Shown here: one piece after another, positions 8,324-17,914 of the stretch
Position numbering within the stretch: the stretch's first letter is position 1
Layout: each line of letters begins with the position of its first letter
Assembly (NCBI GenBank): GCA_021795585.1
Contig: JAJYPE010000003.1
Span: 1 to 35,662 of the forward strand
From: Actinomycetes bacterium
GTDB taxonomy: Bacteria > Actinomycetota > Acidimicrobiia > Acidimicrobiales > Acidimicrobiaceae
DNA length: 35,662 nucleotides
Reading direction: 5' to 3'
Program-made: the position numbers and the translations under genes
The notes under the pieces: model-generated
Database searches by the model: none
The model's input: the letters and a program-made list of their open reading frames with translations, nothing else
Told to the model about the DNA's origin: nothing

Positions 8324-9280
8324 TCAGGCCCCCGCACCGTTGGGGGCGTCGGCCACACTGGGCAGCGAGCCGTTCTTAATGAAGGCCAGCGCATTCTTTT
8401 CGGCCATATCCCGCACGCCGGAGAGCAGATTGGTGAGCTCCATGGGCAGAAGAATCTTGGTGGCCGGGGATGACGCCATCAGCTTTAGCGTGTCGAGGTA
8501 CTGGAGCAGCAGGGTGTTCGAATCAAGAGCGCGGGCTGTATCGGTAATCGCCTCGAGTGCGGAAGCAAGGCCCTGGGCACGCAACAGCGCGGCCTGGCGA
8601 TCCGCCTCCGCCCCAAGCACCGTGGCCTGCTTTTGGCCCTCGGCCGCGAGGACGGCCGCCTGCTTTTGGCCCTCGGCCACGGTTATGGCTGCCTGCTTTT
8701 GGCCCTCGGACTCCGTTACCACCGCGCGCCGGGTGCGCTCGGCGGACATCTGGCGGGTCATCGCCTCCTGGACTCCGGGCGGCGGGTTGATCTCGCGCAC
8801 TTCCACGTTGGTGACCTTAACGCCCCAGCGTTCTGTTACCTCGTCCAGCTTCACCCGCAAGGCGCTGTTCATCTCCTCGCGCTTGGAGAGCACGTCGTCC
8901 AGGGACATGTCACCCACCACGCTTCGCAGCGACGTCGCCGCTATGTTCAAGGCGGCGCCAGAAAAGTTCCGCACCGCGACCACCGACATCACCGGATCAA
9001 AGACCTTATAGAACATGATGAAGTCAATCGAGATCGACGCGTTGTCCTTGGTAATCGCGGTCTGGTGTGGAATTTCCAGGTAAAGCTCGCGCAAGTCCAC
9101 CCAGGTGACCCTGTCGATTATCGGATTGATCAGCACCAGGCCAGGTCCCTTGGCCCCGAGCGCGCGGCCCAGGCGGAAGAGTACGAGGCGCTGGTATTCA
9201 CGGCTGATTCGCACCATGGTGGAGACGGCGCCCGCCACAGCCAGGACCACCACCACCACAGTCACGAGAACTGTCAGCAT
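8324..9280 (-). CDS. SPFH/band-7 domain protein (stomatin/prohibitin-like)
   Basis: REYQRLVLFRLGRALGAKGPGLVLINPIIDRVTWVDLRE...TAITKDNASISIDFIMFYKV; C-terminal coiled-coil repeat region. Confidence 0.92.
   Translation of the reverse strand: MLTVLVTVVVVVLAVAGAVSTMVRISREYQRLVLFRLGRALGAKGPGLVLINPIIDRVTWVDLRELYLEIPHQTAITKDNASISIDFIMFYKVFDPVMSVVAVRNFSGAALNIAATSLRSVVGDMSLDDVLSKREEMNSALRVKLDEVTERWGVKVTNVEVREINPPPGVQEAMTRQMSAERTRRAVVTESEGQKQAAITVAEGQKQAAVLAAEGQKQATVLGAEADRQAALLRAQGLASALEAITDTARALDSNTLLLQYLDTLKLMASSPATKILLPMELTNLLSGVRDMAEKNALAFIKNGSLPSVADAPNGAGA
8625..8709 (-). repeat. 33-bp-period tandem repeat within the SPFH gene
   Basis: GCCTGCTTTTGGCCCTCGG occurs identically at 8625-8643, 8658-8676 and 8691-8709; encodes repeated (A)EGQKQAA. 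Confidence 0.9.
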
Positions 9281-9292
9281 AAAAAAGTCCTT

Positions 9293-9772
9293 TCAGCGGC
9301 TCTCCTGCCGGAGCGGATCCGGGGAGACCTTTAAATGCAGCCCCTCAACCTCGACGACGACAACCTCGGTCCCGGCCTTGATGGATTCTCCGCCGAGGGC
9401 CTCGGCGCTCCAGGTCTCTCCGGCCAAGCGCACGGTGCCGACAGGTGCCAAATCGGTGAGCGCCACACCGTTGCTGGTCCAAATCTGCTCGCGCACGGGC
9501 CGAGAGGAAATAGAGCGGGCAGCCGCGAGCGAACGGATTCCAAAGACCAGCAGCAAGCCGGTGGCTACCACCGCGCCGGCCGTGATCGCACCGGCCACAA
9601 GGTCAAGCGAACCCGTGGAAGCCGCCCTGATCAGCACCGCCGCGAGAAGTATCCCGGCTACGACCAAGGTTACGGATGCGGAGACGATGGAGGCGTGCGG
9701 CCCACCGTGCAGGCCGACCAGAAAGGCAGCCAACACTAAAAGAATGAGAAGCATTGCGCCAAGAGTAAGCAT
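9293..9772 (-). CDS. NfeD-family membrane protein
   Basis: Hydrophobic N-terminal half then OB-like C-terminus (NGVALTDLAPVGTVRLAGETWSAEALGGESIKAGTEVVVVEVEGLHLKV); paired with SPFH gene. Confidence 0.85.
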   Translation of the reverse strand: MLTLGAMLLILLVLAAFLVGLHGGPHASIVSASVTLVVAGILLAAVLIRAASTGSLDLVAGAITAGAVVATGLLLVFGIRSLAAARSISSRPVREQIWTSNGVALTDLAPVGTVRLAGETWSAEALGGESIKAGTEVVVVEVEGLHLKVSPDPLRQESR

Positions 9773-9937
9773 TGCGCACCTCGCGCTTTCCTCAAGGCCA
9801 AATCTACATCAACTACGGCGGTAAGCAACAAGCGGCGTGATCGCACATGGTGCAATCTGGGCACGGATTCGCAGGCCGGGGCCGCCATTAGAATCGAGAG
9901 AGGTTCTTACCTTCTTCCTTAGCCGAGGAGCACCACT

Positions 9938-10984
9938 CTGTCCAGAGCTCGCAAGTGGGCACAGTCGCGCCTTAGCACCGGCTTCGCCGTCGCGCTCGCC
10001 CTGGCGATGGGCGCCACGGCGGTAGCCGTGCCCGCCGCCGCCGCCTCCCGTCCCAAATCCCGCAAGGCCTTTGGCGCCCAGAGCCCCATGCGCCCGGTAG
10101 GACCGCTATATCTGCAGTTCCAGTCACGGCGCGGAGTCACCCTCGCCTCGTATCCCCAGCTTTGGTATTCACCACTCAACCGCGCCCCAATGCCTGGTGA
10201 CACCAATCCGTCAGACGGCGTGTGGCACCCCATTGGCACTGCCAGCGCCGGAAGCTTCGCCGCCTTCTCGACCTACGCCGCCCCCTATCCCGGCGCGCCT
10301 CAAGTGGCGGTGGCGTGGATCAACCAAGCACAGGCGCGCACCCAGATCTACGCGGGGACCTCGCAGCCGGGGGGAAGTTGGCCTTATGAAGGCGCAATCG
10401 CGTCCTCCAACCAGGCATCACTCATCGCCGCCTTCGAAGGCGGCTTCATCTTCAACGTCAGCCACGGAGGATGGTACGAGGCAGGTAGCACCGGCCCTCC
10501 ACTGGTCACCGGCGCGGCGTCGATCGTGGAGTACAACGACGGCAAAATCAACATTGGTGCCTGGGGATCCGAAGTCGGGATGACCCCGCAGGTTTACGCG
10601 GTGCGCCAAAACCTGGTCATGCTGGTGGACAATGGCCAGGTTCTGCCGGTGGCCCAGGATAACCCTCTTGTCACCTGGGGCTACTCGCTTGGGAACCTTC
10701 TTTACACCTGGAGGTCCGGCCTAGGCGTTACCGCCAACGGGAATCTGGTCTGGGTGGGCGGTCCGGGCCTGTCGCCCCAGGTCCTGGGCGAAGCGCTGGT
10801 TTGGGCCGGAGCAGTCCGTGGCATGCAGCTCGACATGAACCCCCTCTGGGTGAACTTCGCGTCGTACGACTACAGTGCCGCGACCGGCCTGTCCAGCTCG
10901 AACCTGCTGCCGGGTATGGCCTACTCACCTTCGCACTACCTGGCCGGCTTCTGGCGTGACTTCCTGGCCGTCTTCCTTCGCTAG
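9938..10984 (+). CDS. Secreted protein, possibly phosphodiester glycosidase (NAGPA)-like
   Basis: From CTG at 9938 the frame gives a classic signal peptide (LSRARKWAQSRLSTGFAVALALAMGATAVAVPAAAAS), with GAGGAG at 9925-9930. The annotated ATG (10007) lies within the signal peptide. NAGPA-like resemblance (IAAFEGGFIFNVSHGGWYEAG) is tentative. Confidence 0.6.
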   Translation: MSRARKWAQSRLSTGFAVALALAMGATAVAVPAAAASRPKSRKAFGAQSPMRPVGPLYLQFQSRRGVTLASYPQLWYSPLNRAPMPGDTNPSDGVWHPIGTASAGSFAAFSTYAAPYPGAPQVAVAWINQAQARTQIYAGTSQPGGSWPYEGAIASSNQASLIAAFEGGFIFNVSHGGWYEAGSTGPPLVTGAASIVEYNDGKINIGAWGSEVGMTPQVYAVRQNLVMLVDNGQVLPVAQDNPLVTWGYSLGNLLYTWRSGLGVTANGNLVWVGGPGLSPQVLGEALVWAGAVRGMQLDMNPLWVNFASYDYSAATGLSSSNLLPGMAYSPSHYLAGFWRDFLAVFLR

Positions 10985-12585
10985 GCCAGCTGGATCAAAT
11001 CCAGGTAGTCGTCGGAGAAGTAGTCGATGGTCCCCTCCGGAAGCAGCAGCACCCGGCCCGGGTCCAACATTCGCGCGAACTCCGGATCATGGGTGACGCA
11101 GATCATGGTGCCGCGCCACCCGGCCAGTGCTGTCGAGATCGCAACCCGCGACTCCGGATCGAGGTTGTTGGTGGGTTCGTCCAGCAGGAGCACGTTGCGC
11201 CGTCCCGCCACAAGCACCGCCAGTGCCAACTTGGTCTTCTCACCTCCGGAGAGCGTTCCGGCCGGCTGATGGACCACGTCGCCCACCAAGCCGAAGGCCG
11301 CCAGCGTCCCCATAGCCTCGGTCAGGGTCGGACCCTGAGCGATAACCTGGTCGAGGCAGGAAGCGTCGAAATCCAGCTCCTCGTGCTCCTGGGCAAAGTA
11401 GCCGATGCTTGCCCGCTCGGAAACCGAGACCATCCCCAGGTCGAGCTCGCTGCGGCCGGCAAGAACCTGCAGTAACGTCGTCTTTCCGGCCCCGTTCAAT
11501 CCGGCCACCAGGAAGCGCTCGCCGCGCTCGATCACAAAGGTCAGGTCCTCGAAGACGGTGTTGGTCCCGTACGCCTTGCACAGTCCGTCGACCTCGAGTG
11601 CCACAAGGTCGCAGGGGAGGGGCTCCGGGATCTTGGCGGTGACCCGCTGAGTCCGCGTAGGCCCTGGCGCGTCGTCGAGCGTTTCGCGTATGCGGGCGGC
11701 GCGCGAGTCGAGCGTCTTGGCCACCCGGGCACGCGTCGCCGTCTGGTGGCGCATCGAATCCGCCAGCCGTGTAAGCCGTCCGAGTTCCCCCTGGGCGCGC
11801 CTGGCGGTCTCGGCCTGCTGCCTGCGCCTCTCGGCAATTGCTCGCCGGTAGGCGCTGTAGTTGCCCTTGAACTCCACCAGGGAGCCATCGCCGTGGCCGC
11901 GCTCCAAGTGAAAGATCCGGTTGATCGATTCGTCCAGCAGCTCGAGGTCGTGGCTCACCACCACCAGCACGCCCGGGTAATTCTTCAGATAGCCGAGCAG
12001 CCAGCTCTTGGCGTCCAGGTCAAGGTGGTTGGTGGGTTCGTCCAGCAGGAGCACTTCGGAACCGGCGAAAAGGATGCGGGCAAGCTCCACTCTGCGCCGC
12101 TCTCCACCTGAAAGGTCGCCCATCATCAGGTTGAATCGGCTCTCCCTGAGCCCCAGGCCGGCGAGAAGTGCCTTGGCCTCCGACTCCGCCCGATAGCCGT
12201 CGAGACGCTCGAACTCCTCGATCAGGCGCACATACTTGGTGATGTTCGCCTCTCGGTGGTCGGCCTCCAGGCGCAGCCGTGCCTTTTCGATTCGGGTACT
12301 CAGTTCCCCGAGTCCACGGCCGGAGAGCACTCGTGAGACCGGGCTCTGGTGAATGGCGGCCGGGTCGTTGATGGTGTCCTGGCCGAGGTAGCCCAGGCCC
12401 CCCTTGATCCCGACCTTGCCCTTGGCCGGGATAGCGGCTCCTGCCAGCACCTTCAGCAGGCTGGTCTTACCTGCTCCATTCCTGCCCACCAGGCCGACCT
12501 TGGCTCCTGCGGATATGGAAAAAGTGAGGCCGTCTACTATGAGACGCCCGCCAACCTCCACAGTGAGATCCGAAACGGTGATCAA
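10981..12585 (-). CDS. ABC-F family ATP-binding protein
   Basis: Two ABC ATPase modules: GRNGAGKTSLLKVL/LSGGERRRVELARIL/LLLDEPTNHLDLDA and GLNGAGKTTLLQVL/LSGGEKTKLALAVL/LLLDEPTNNLDPES. Confidence 0.95.
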   Translation of the reverse strand: MITVSDLTVEVGGRLIVDGLTFSISAGAKVGLVGRNGAGKTSLLKVLAGAAIPAKGKVGIKGGLGYLGQDTINDPAAIHQSPVSRVLSGRGLGELSTRIEKARLRLEADHREANITKYVRLIEEFERLDGYRAESEAKALLAGLGLRESRFNLMMGDLSGGERRRVELARILFAGSEVLLLDEPTNHLDLDAKSWLLGYLKNYPGVLVVVSHDLELLDESINRIFHLERGHGDGSLVEFKGNYSAYRRAIAERRRQQAETARRAQGELGRLTRLADSMRHQTATRARVAKTLDSRAARIRETLDDAPGPTRTQRVTAKIPEPLPCDLVALEVDGLCKAYGTNTVFEDLTFVIERGERFLVAGLNGAGKTTLLQVLAGRSELDLGMVSVSERASIGYFAQEHEELDFDASCLDQVIAQGPTLTEAMGTLAAFGLVGDVVHQPAGTLSGGEKTKLALAVLVAGRRNVLLLDEPTNNLDPESRVAISTALAGWRGTMICVTHDPEFARMLDPGRVLLLPEGTIDYFSDDYLDLIQLA

Positions 12586-12719
12586 GGCAGCTCCAAGCCG
12601 AAAGACGCGGTACCGCGAGAAGATGTCCCGTTTACCGCTGGAGAATTCCGGCTATACAGGCTAACCGCTACCGCCGCTTGGTGGGTTGGCCCCGGCGGAG
12701 GCATCGGACAGCCCTGCTC

Positions 12720-12744
12720 GCCGGGGTGCGCAAAGCACCCCGGC
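12720..12744. terminator. Terminator-like hairpin downstream of the amidohydrolase gene
   Basis: GCCGGGGTGC-GCAAA-GCACCCCGGC, perfect 10-bp stem, 11 bp past the minus-strand stop; no clear U-tract. Confidence 0.65.
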
Positions 12745-12754
12745 CGCGAGGTCG

Positions 12755-14221
12755 TCAGGCCTTGGCGGGGCGCTTGATGAAGCGGCCGACCGGCTGGCCG
12801 AGCATCTTGCCGTCGGAGAAGACGTGATTCCCACGGACGAAGGTGTCGGTGACTTTAGCCGTCAATTCGAATCCCTCGAAGGGCGTGTACTCCTGGCTGG
12901 AGAGGGACTCCTCCGCGCGCACCACCCACGAGACGTTGGGGTCGACCAGAGCGATATCGGCATCGAGGCCCTCGGCGATGTCGCCCTTTGTGTGCAGGCC
13001 GTAACGCTTGGCGGGATTGGAACAGACCAACTCGGCTATGCGCGAAAGGGGCAGGCCGCGGCGCCGGCCCTCGCTAACCAATCCGGGAAGCAGGTACTCG
13101 GTTCCACCGAAGCCGGACTTGGCCACCCATACATCGTCGCGCGGCTCGCCGAACTTCAACTCATCTCGGCAGCAGGCGTGATCGCTCACCACCCAGTCGA
13201 CGTCACCGGCCATCAGGTGCTCCCAAAGTGCCTCCACGTCCGCGCGGGGTCGGATCGGGGGGTTCACCTTTCCGCCGATGCCGCTGGCGGTGTGGATGTC
13301 GGCCAGGAGATGGCCTATGGTCACTTCACGCCGGAAGTCGATGTGCGGGAATGTCTTGGCCATCAGCATCGCCGCCTCCATCGCCTTTGCGGAGGAGAGG
13401 TGGAGAAGGTTGATGTTCGGCAGCCCGGTCTCATGCGCCAGGTACGAGGCGATGGTCACCGCAAGACCCTCGGAATGGGGCGGGCGCGATGCGTGGTAGG
13501 CCTCGAGTCCCGTGAGCTTGCCCTCTTCCTCGACGATCTTCGTATAGGCCGCCATGATCTCGGCCGTCTCACAGTGGAGCGACAGCGAGATGTTGTCGGC
13601 GAAGTCCGCGAAGCGCGGGTCCTCGCGGGCGGCCTCGATTGCCCGCATGATGAACTCGAAGTGCGCGTAGTCGTAGCTCTCACCCTCCGGAAGCATGAGG
13701 AACTGCCCCTGTGCCTGGGACCGTCCGTGCAGACCGTGGCTCCCATAGAACATGAAGATCTTGAAGGAGGGAATGCCGAAGTCGCTTATCAGAGAGGGGA
13801 TCTCCTCCAGGTGCTTCTTCAGGATCGGGGCGACATGGAAGCCGTAGTCGACCCATGCGCGCCCCTCCGATGCCGCGATTGCGTCCGGCAGCACCTCTGA
13901 GTATGGGCCGGTGCGGTTCATGTAGTAGTGGCCGGTGCGCAGATACGTGATTCCTGTGGTGACACCGCCCTGAGCCGAGGCCGCGGATTCACTCACGGTG
14001 TCCTCTGCCAGAGGGTTGTAGATGCCCCAATGTTGATGGGAGTCGACCACCCCCGGGAAGGCAAGCTTGCCGGCGGCGTCCACCACGGTCTTGGCCTCGG
14101 AGGCATCGATCATTGGCGCGATACGTGCGAATTTGCCATCGGTGACGGCAATGTCGGCCACCTCCTCCGGGCGGCCCGGGCGCACCACGGTGGCATTCTT
14201 CAACAACAGGTCGTACATCAA
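12755..14221 (-). CDS. Cyclic-amidohydrolase family protein (dihydropyrimidinase/allantoinase/hydantoinase-like)
   Basis: MYDLLLKNATVVRPG, GVVDSHQHWG (metal HxH), SFKIFMFYGS (Lys ligand region), LSLHCE, LLHLSSAKAM, WVVSDHACC. Purine-rich RBS AAGGAG upstream. Confidence 0.85.
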   Translation of the reverse strand: MMYDLLLKNATVVRPGRPEEVADIAVTDGKFARIAPMIDASEAKTVVDAAGKLAFPGVVDSHQHWGIYNPLAEDTVSESAASAQGGVTTGITYLRTGHYYMNRTGPYSEVLPDAIAASEGRAWVDYGFHVAPILKKHLEEIPSLISDFGIPSFKIFMFYGSHGLHGRSQAQGQFLMLPEGESYDYAHFEFIMRAIEAAREDPRFADFADNISLSLHCETAEIMAAYTKIVEEEGKLTGLEAYHASRPPHSEGLAVTIASYLAHETGLPNINLLHLSSAKAMEAAMLMAKTFPHIDFRREVTIGHLLADIHTASGIGGKVNPPIRPRADVEALWEHLMAGDVDWVVSDHACCRDELKFGEPRDDVWVAKSGFGGTEYLLPGLVSEGRRRGLPLSRIAELVCSNPAKRYGLHTKGDIAEGLDADIALVDPNVSWVVRAEESLSSQEYTPFEGFELTAKVTDTFVRGNHVFSDGKMLGQPVGRFIKRPAKA

Positions 14222-14278
14222 AGCTCCTTCTAAATTTCGTTTGTGATTTGCCGGACCGCGTCTCGGCGGCGGATGTTG

Positions 14279-15697
14279 CTATTCAACCTCGAGTCCCTTC
14301 AACAGCTCGAAGATCGGCTCAAGCGAATCAAGCTCCTCGAGTGCACCGATATGGGCCTCCACCTGCGCACAGTCGTCGGACTTGAGGAGACCGGCGACGT
14401 TGTCGCGGAATTTGGCCGCTATTTCCGAATAAGCGAGCGGCCGCTTCGTGCCCCCGCGGTTTGCCAGCACCGCCTCTTCCACCACCGTGCCATCCCGCAG
14501 GGTTACGGTTAGCACGGAGGGGAATTGCTCGGGGAAGATTGCGCTGCAGCGGTCGTCCGCCACCACCTCAACGCGGTCCATTAGAGCCGTCCGCTCGGGC
14601 GAGACGATCAGCTCCTCCCGGTAGTCGGCGAGGCAGGCACCCAGCCCACCTCCGCCCAGCAGGCCCACCACCACGGCATAGGGCCCGGAAAACTGTGCCA
14701 TATAGGGAGTGGTGGGACGCCGTTTGACTTCGATCGGCTCGCCGATGGTGTGGACGATGGGCGCAGCGACGCCAAGGCGCATGAAAGCGATCTGATCAGG
14801 CGCGATGCCTCTTGCCCTGATCGCGGCTGCGGCGTCGATGGCCGTATGGGTGAAATGATTCGCCGGGTAGGGCTTGAAAAAGATGCCCGGCACCTCCCAG
14901 TGCTCCCCCAAACCCTCGGTCAGATAACGCGGCTCGAACTGACCGTGCAGCCATGCCTCATAGAAACCGAAACGGCCCTCCAGGACCGTGGGCGGCCCGG
15001 TGAAGCCATTCGCAACCAGCTCGCACGCTGAAAGAGCCGAGTTCGCGGCCCAACCGCAATGCATTCGCTTGACGGTACCGCCAGTGCGATTTGCCTCGAT
15101 AATCCCCGAGGACATGGACGCGACCACGCCCAAAGCGTTGGTTATACCCTCGGCATCGAAACCCATGAGCATCCCGGCGGCAACGGCACCTCCCAGGGCT
15201 CCGCAAATCGAAGTGGCGTGCTGTCCATGGTCGAAGAAGGTCGAGTTGCGTGCCTCGTCGTCGTAGCCGGCCATCCCCGCACGGACACAGACCTCCAACC
15301 CGACCGCTATGGCGGCGATTGTTTCCTTCCCTCCCGCTCCGGTCATCTCGGCTGCGGCCAGCGCGGCGGGCACAACGGTCGCGGAAGGGTGCAGGACCGA
15401 CGGAAGGTGAGTGTCGTCGTAGTCGAGGCTATGGGCCAGGACGCCATTGACGAATGCGGCCATAGTGGCAGGGAGCCCTGCCCCCGCGCCAACTCCATGC
15501 GCCTGATCAAGCCTCCCCTGTGATCGTGCGAACGCAATCGCCGCAGCGCTGGTGTCCAGTTTCGTGGCGGCGACGCAGATACCCAAGATGTCGAGGACCC
15601 GGCTCTTGACGCTTTCACGAACCTCGGCTGGGAGGTGGTCGTAGTTATGCTCGACAGCGAATCGGCCCAGCGTGACGGCTATGGGTTCGTTACTCAT
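14279..15697 (-). CDS. MmgE/PrpD family protein (copy 1)
   Basis: FVNGVLAHSLDYDDTHLPSVLHPSATVVPAALAAAE, FDHGQHATSICGALGGAVAAGMLMG, KPYPANHFTHTAIDAA. Confidence 0.92.
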   Translation of the reverse strand: MSNEPIAVTLGRFAVEHNYDHLPAEVRESVKSRVLDILGICVAATKLDTSAAAIAFARSQGRLDQAHGVGAGAGLPATMAAFVNGVLAHSLDYDDTHLPSVLHPSATVVPAALAAAEMTGAGGKETIAAIAVGLEVCVRAGMAGYDDEARNSTFFDHGQHATSICGALGGAVAAGMLMGFDAEGITNALGVVASMSSGIIEANRTGGTVKRMHCGWAANSALSACELVANGFTGPPTVLEGRFGFYEAWLHGQFEPRYLTEGLGEHWEVPGIFFKPYPANHFTHTAIDAAAAIRARGIAPDQIAFMRLGVAAPIVHTIGEPIEVKRRPTTPYMAQFSGPYAVVVGLLGGGGLGACLADYREELIVSPERTALMDRVEVVADDRCSAIFPEQFPSVLTVTLRDGTVVEEAVLANRGGTKRPLAYSEIAAKFRDNVAGLLKSDDCAQVEAHIGALEELDSLEPIFELLKGLEVE

Positions 15698-16511
15698 CGG
15701 CAGCCACCAGTGCTAATGGGCGAACCGGTGAGCCGGTGGCGCCGGTTATCGCCAAGGGGGAGAGGACGAAGGTGAACTCGTGCCTGCGCGCTGCAGCGAG
15801 CTTGTCGAGCTCCATGGCCTCGATGATGTACACGCCTCGCTCGACCAGCAGCACCCGGTGCGCGGGCAGTACCGAGTGGCCACTGCCGGGAGCGAGGCGT
15901 TCGAAGGCGACGGTGTCGGCACCAACCGCCAGGGGCGAGTGATCGGCGAGCCAATAGGCGCCCGCCTCGCCCACTCCCGGAACGCCGGAAGCAGCGCCGG
16001 TGTATGCGGCGACTCCCTGTGAGAAATTCGCACCCCAACCCGAACGAACCAGTAGGACATCTCCCGCCCGGGGGTCGGTGCCCTGGGCCCCGGCCGTCGC
16101 CTCCAGCTCCTCGGGGGAGATCTCGTACCCACCTGGCAGGATTTCCCGCCCCAGGTGACCGGCCACGTCGAGTAGGATCCCACGGCACACCATGGGCTGG
16201 ACCGTGTGGATTCCCATTTCCATGAAGCGCCCGCCGCGGGACGCTTCCGCGGCATCGACGCCTCCATACAGCAGCCCCTCATGGGATACGTGTGCCAGTG
16301 CGTCGATGTGCGTGCCCACGTGGGTACCCATGACGATGATGTCGTTGGCGGCGGACCCGCCGTCTGTACGAACCATGTCGCCATGGCGCCTAGGAAGCGA
16401 GTGCGTGAAGGCCGGATGATTTGGAGACTGAGGCATTCCCATGAAGAGCGGCCGTCCTAGGTCGAAGACCTCGACCCCGCCCGCCAAGGCCCCGAGCAAT
16501 GCATCGCTCAC
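15690..16511 (-). CDS. Cyclase family protein (kynurenine-formamidase-like metal-dependent hydrolase)
   Basis: VFDLGRPLFMGMPQSPNHPAF and HVGTHIDALAHVSHEG metal motif. Start placed at the GTG overlapping the CoA-transferase stop. Confidence 0.88.
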   Translation of the reverse strand: MSDALLGALAGGVEVFDLGRPLFMGMPQSPNHPAFTHSLPRRHGDMVRTDGGSAANDIIVMGTHVGTHIDALAHVSHEGLLYGGVDAAEASRGGRFMEMGIHTVQPMVCRGILLDVAGHLGREILPGGYEISPEELEATAGAQGTDPRAGDVLLVRSGWGANFSQGVAAYTGAASGVPGVGEAGAYWLADHSPLAVGADTVAFERLAPGSGHSVLPAHRVLLVERGVYIIEAMELDKLAAARRHEFTFVLSPLAITGATGSPVRPLALVAADE

Positions 16512-17716
16512 TTGATCACCCCCGCCTCGCGCAGTTCGGCAATCTTTTCGGCACTCAGCCCGAGCTCGCCGCCCAGAATCTCGTCTGTGTTGGCGCCCAT
16601 CGCCCTTCCGGCCCAGCGAATTGAACCCGGCGTCTTGGACATTCGCCACATGACGTTGTGCATCATCACAGTTCCCAAATCAGGGTCCTCCACTTCGACA
16701 AGCATCTGGGTTGCTTGCACATGGGGGTCCTCGACGATGTCCCGTGCGTCATAAACCGGCGCGATGGCCGCCTCCGCCTCGTTGAATGCGGCAACAACCT
16801 CTTCGCGAGTGTGCTCGCCTATCCAGGCGCCAACCGCCGCGTCTATTTCATCGACATGGTCGAAGCGCCCCCGGCCGCTGGCAAACCAGGCCTCCTCGGC
16901 AATCTCCGGCCGGCCCACCAGCGTCATGACCCGCTCGGCAATCCGCTGTGCGCTCGCCGAAACCGCGACCCAGGAGCCGTCGAGGGTGCGGTAAGTGTTG
17001 CGCGGCGCATTGTTGGTCGACCGGTTGCCATGGCGCGTCTCGATCTCCCCGGTATGTCTATAGACGGCGGGGGATGGGCCGACCGCGGTCATGATCGGCT
17101 CCAGGATGCTCATGTCGATGTCCTGGCCGCCGCCGCCTTGCACCTCGCGGTGCCGCAGCGCCATGGTCACTGCCGCCGCCCCGGCTATTCCGCAAATGCT
17201 GTCGGCCAGGCCGAAGGCAGGCAGCGTCGGCGGCCCATCGGCCTCGCCGGTCAGGTGCGCGAATCCGCTCATCGCCTCGGCCAAAGTTCCGAAGCCGGGA
17301 CGGGAAGAGTAAGGGCCCGTCTGACCAAAGCCCGTAAGTCGGAGCACGATCAAACCGGGGTTGATCGCACGCAAGACCTCGGGACCCACGCCCCAGCGCT
17401 CCAGCGTCCCGGGCCGGAAGTTCTCAACCATCACGTCGACCTCGGCGACAAGCCGCTTGAGCAGCTCGGCACCCTGTTCTGTGTGGAGGTCGATGCCAAC
17501 AGTCCGCTTGTTTCGGGCGATCTCCTTCCACCAGAGGGGTACGCCGTTTGCAGCGCGGCCATGGCCTCGGAGGTTGTCACCTCCACGAGGATTCTCGATT
17601 TTGATGACGTCGGCCCCGTAGTCGCCGAGAATCTGGCAGCACAGCGGCCCGGCAAGAATGCTCGAAGCATCCAGCACTCGAACCCCGCTCAATGGTCCAG
17701 GATAACTCTCAGTCAT
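16508..17716 (-). CDS. CaiB/BaiF CoA-transferase family protein
   Basis: GPLSGVRVLDASSILAGPLCCQILGDYGADVIKIENPRGGDNLR...VENFRPGTLERWGVGPEVL. Start placed at MTESYPG. Confidence 0.93.
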   Translation of the reverse strand: MTESYPGPLSGVRVLDASSILAGPLCCQILGDYGADVIKIENPRGGDNLRGHGRAANGVPLWWKEIARNKRTVGIDLHTEQGAELLKRLVAEVDVMVENFRPGTLERWGVGPEVLRAINPGLIVLRLTGFGQTGPYSSRPGFGTLAEAMSGFAHLTGEADGPPTLPAFGLADSICGIAGAAAVTMALRHREVQGGGGQDIDMSILEPIMTAVGPSPAVYRHTGEIETRHGNRSTNNAPRNTYRTLDGSWVAVSASAQRIAERVMTLVGRPEIAEEAWFASGRGRFDHVDEIDAAVGAWIGEHTREEVVAAFNEAEAAIAPVYDARDIVEDPHVQATQMLVEVEDPDLGTVMMHNVMWRMSKTPGSIRWAGRAMGANTDEILGGELGLSAEKIAELREAGVIK

Positions 17717-17724
17717 ATCACCTT

Positions 17725-17764
17725 GTTTCGCTATTTGAAACGTCTTTCCGACTAACTTTAGTCG
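17725..17764. promoter_or_regulatory. Two adjacent dyads upstream of the CoA-transferase gene
   Basis: GTTTC-N7-GAAAC (17725-17741) and CGACTAA-CT-TTAGTCG (17749-17764, perfect 7-bp arms). Confidence 0.4.
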
Positions 17765-17914
17765 TACCAATTCCCGCGGACAAGCACTGGCTTGTGCACA
17801 TTGCACTATCGCTACTCAGCGGGCGCCGAGGTACCAACAGGTGTCCGCATTGCCCCAGCTACACACTCAAATCATGAAGCGCAGCGCTCCATTTTGCCAG
17901 TGCCGGCCGAAAAG

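Noticed and set aside
8625-8709. CRISPR-like or regulatory repeat array
   Set aside because: Period is a multiple of three, in frame within the SPFH coiled coil; no spacers.
12686-13900. 404-aa plus-strand ORF antisense to the amidohydrolase
   Set aside because: Antisense to a gene with clear metal-binding motifs; composition is typical of a spurious ORF.
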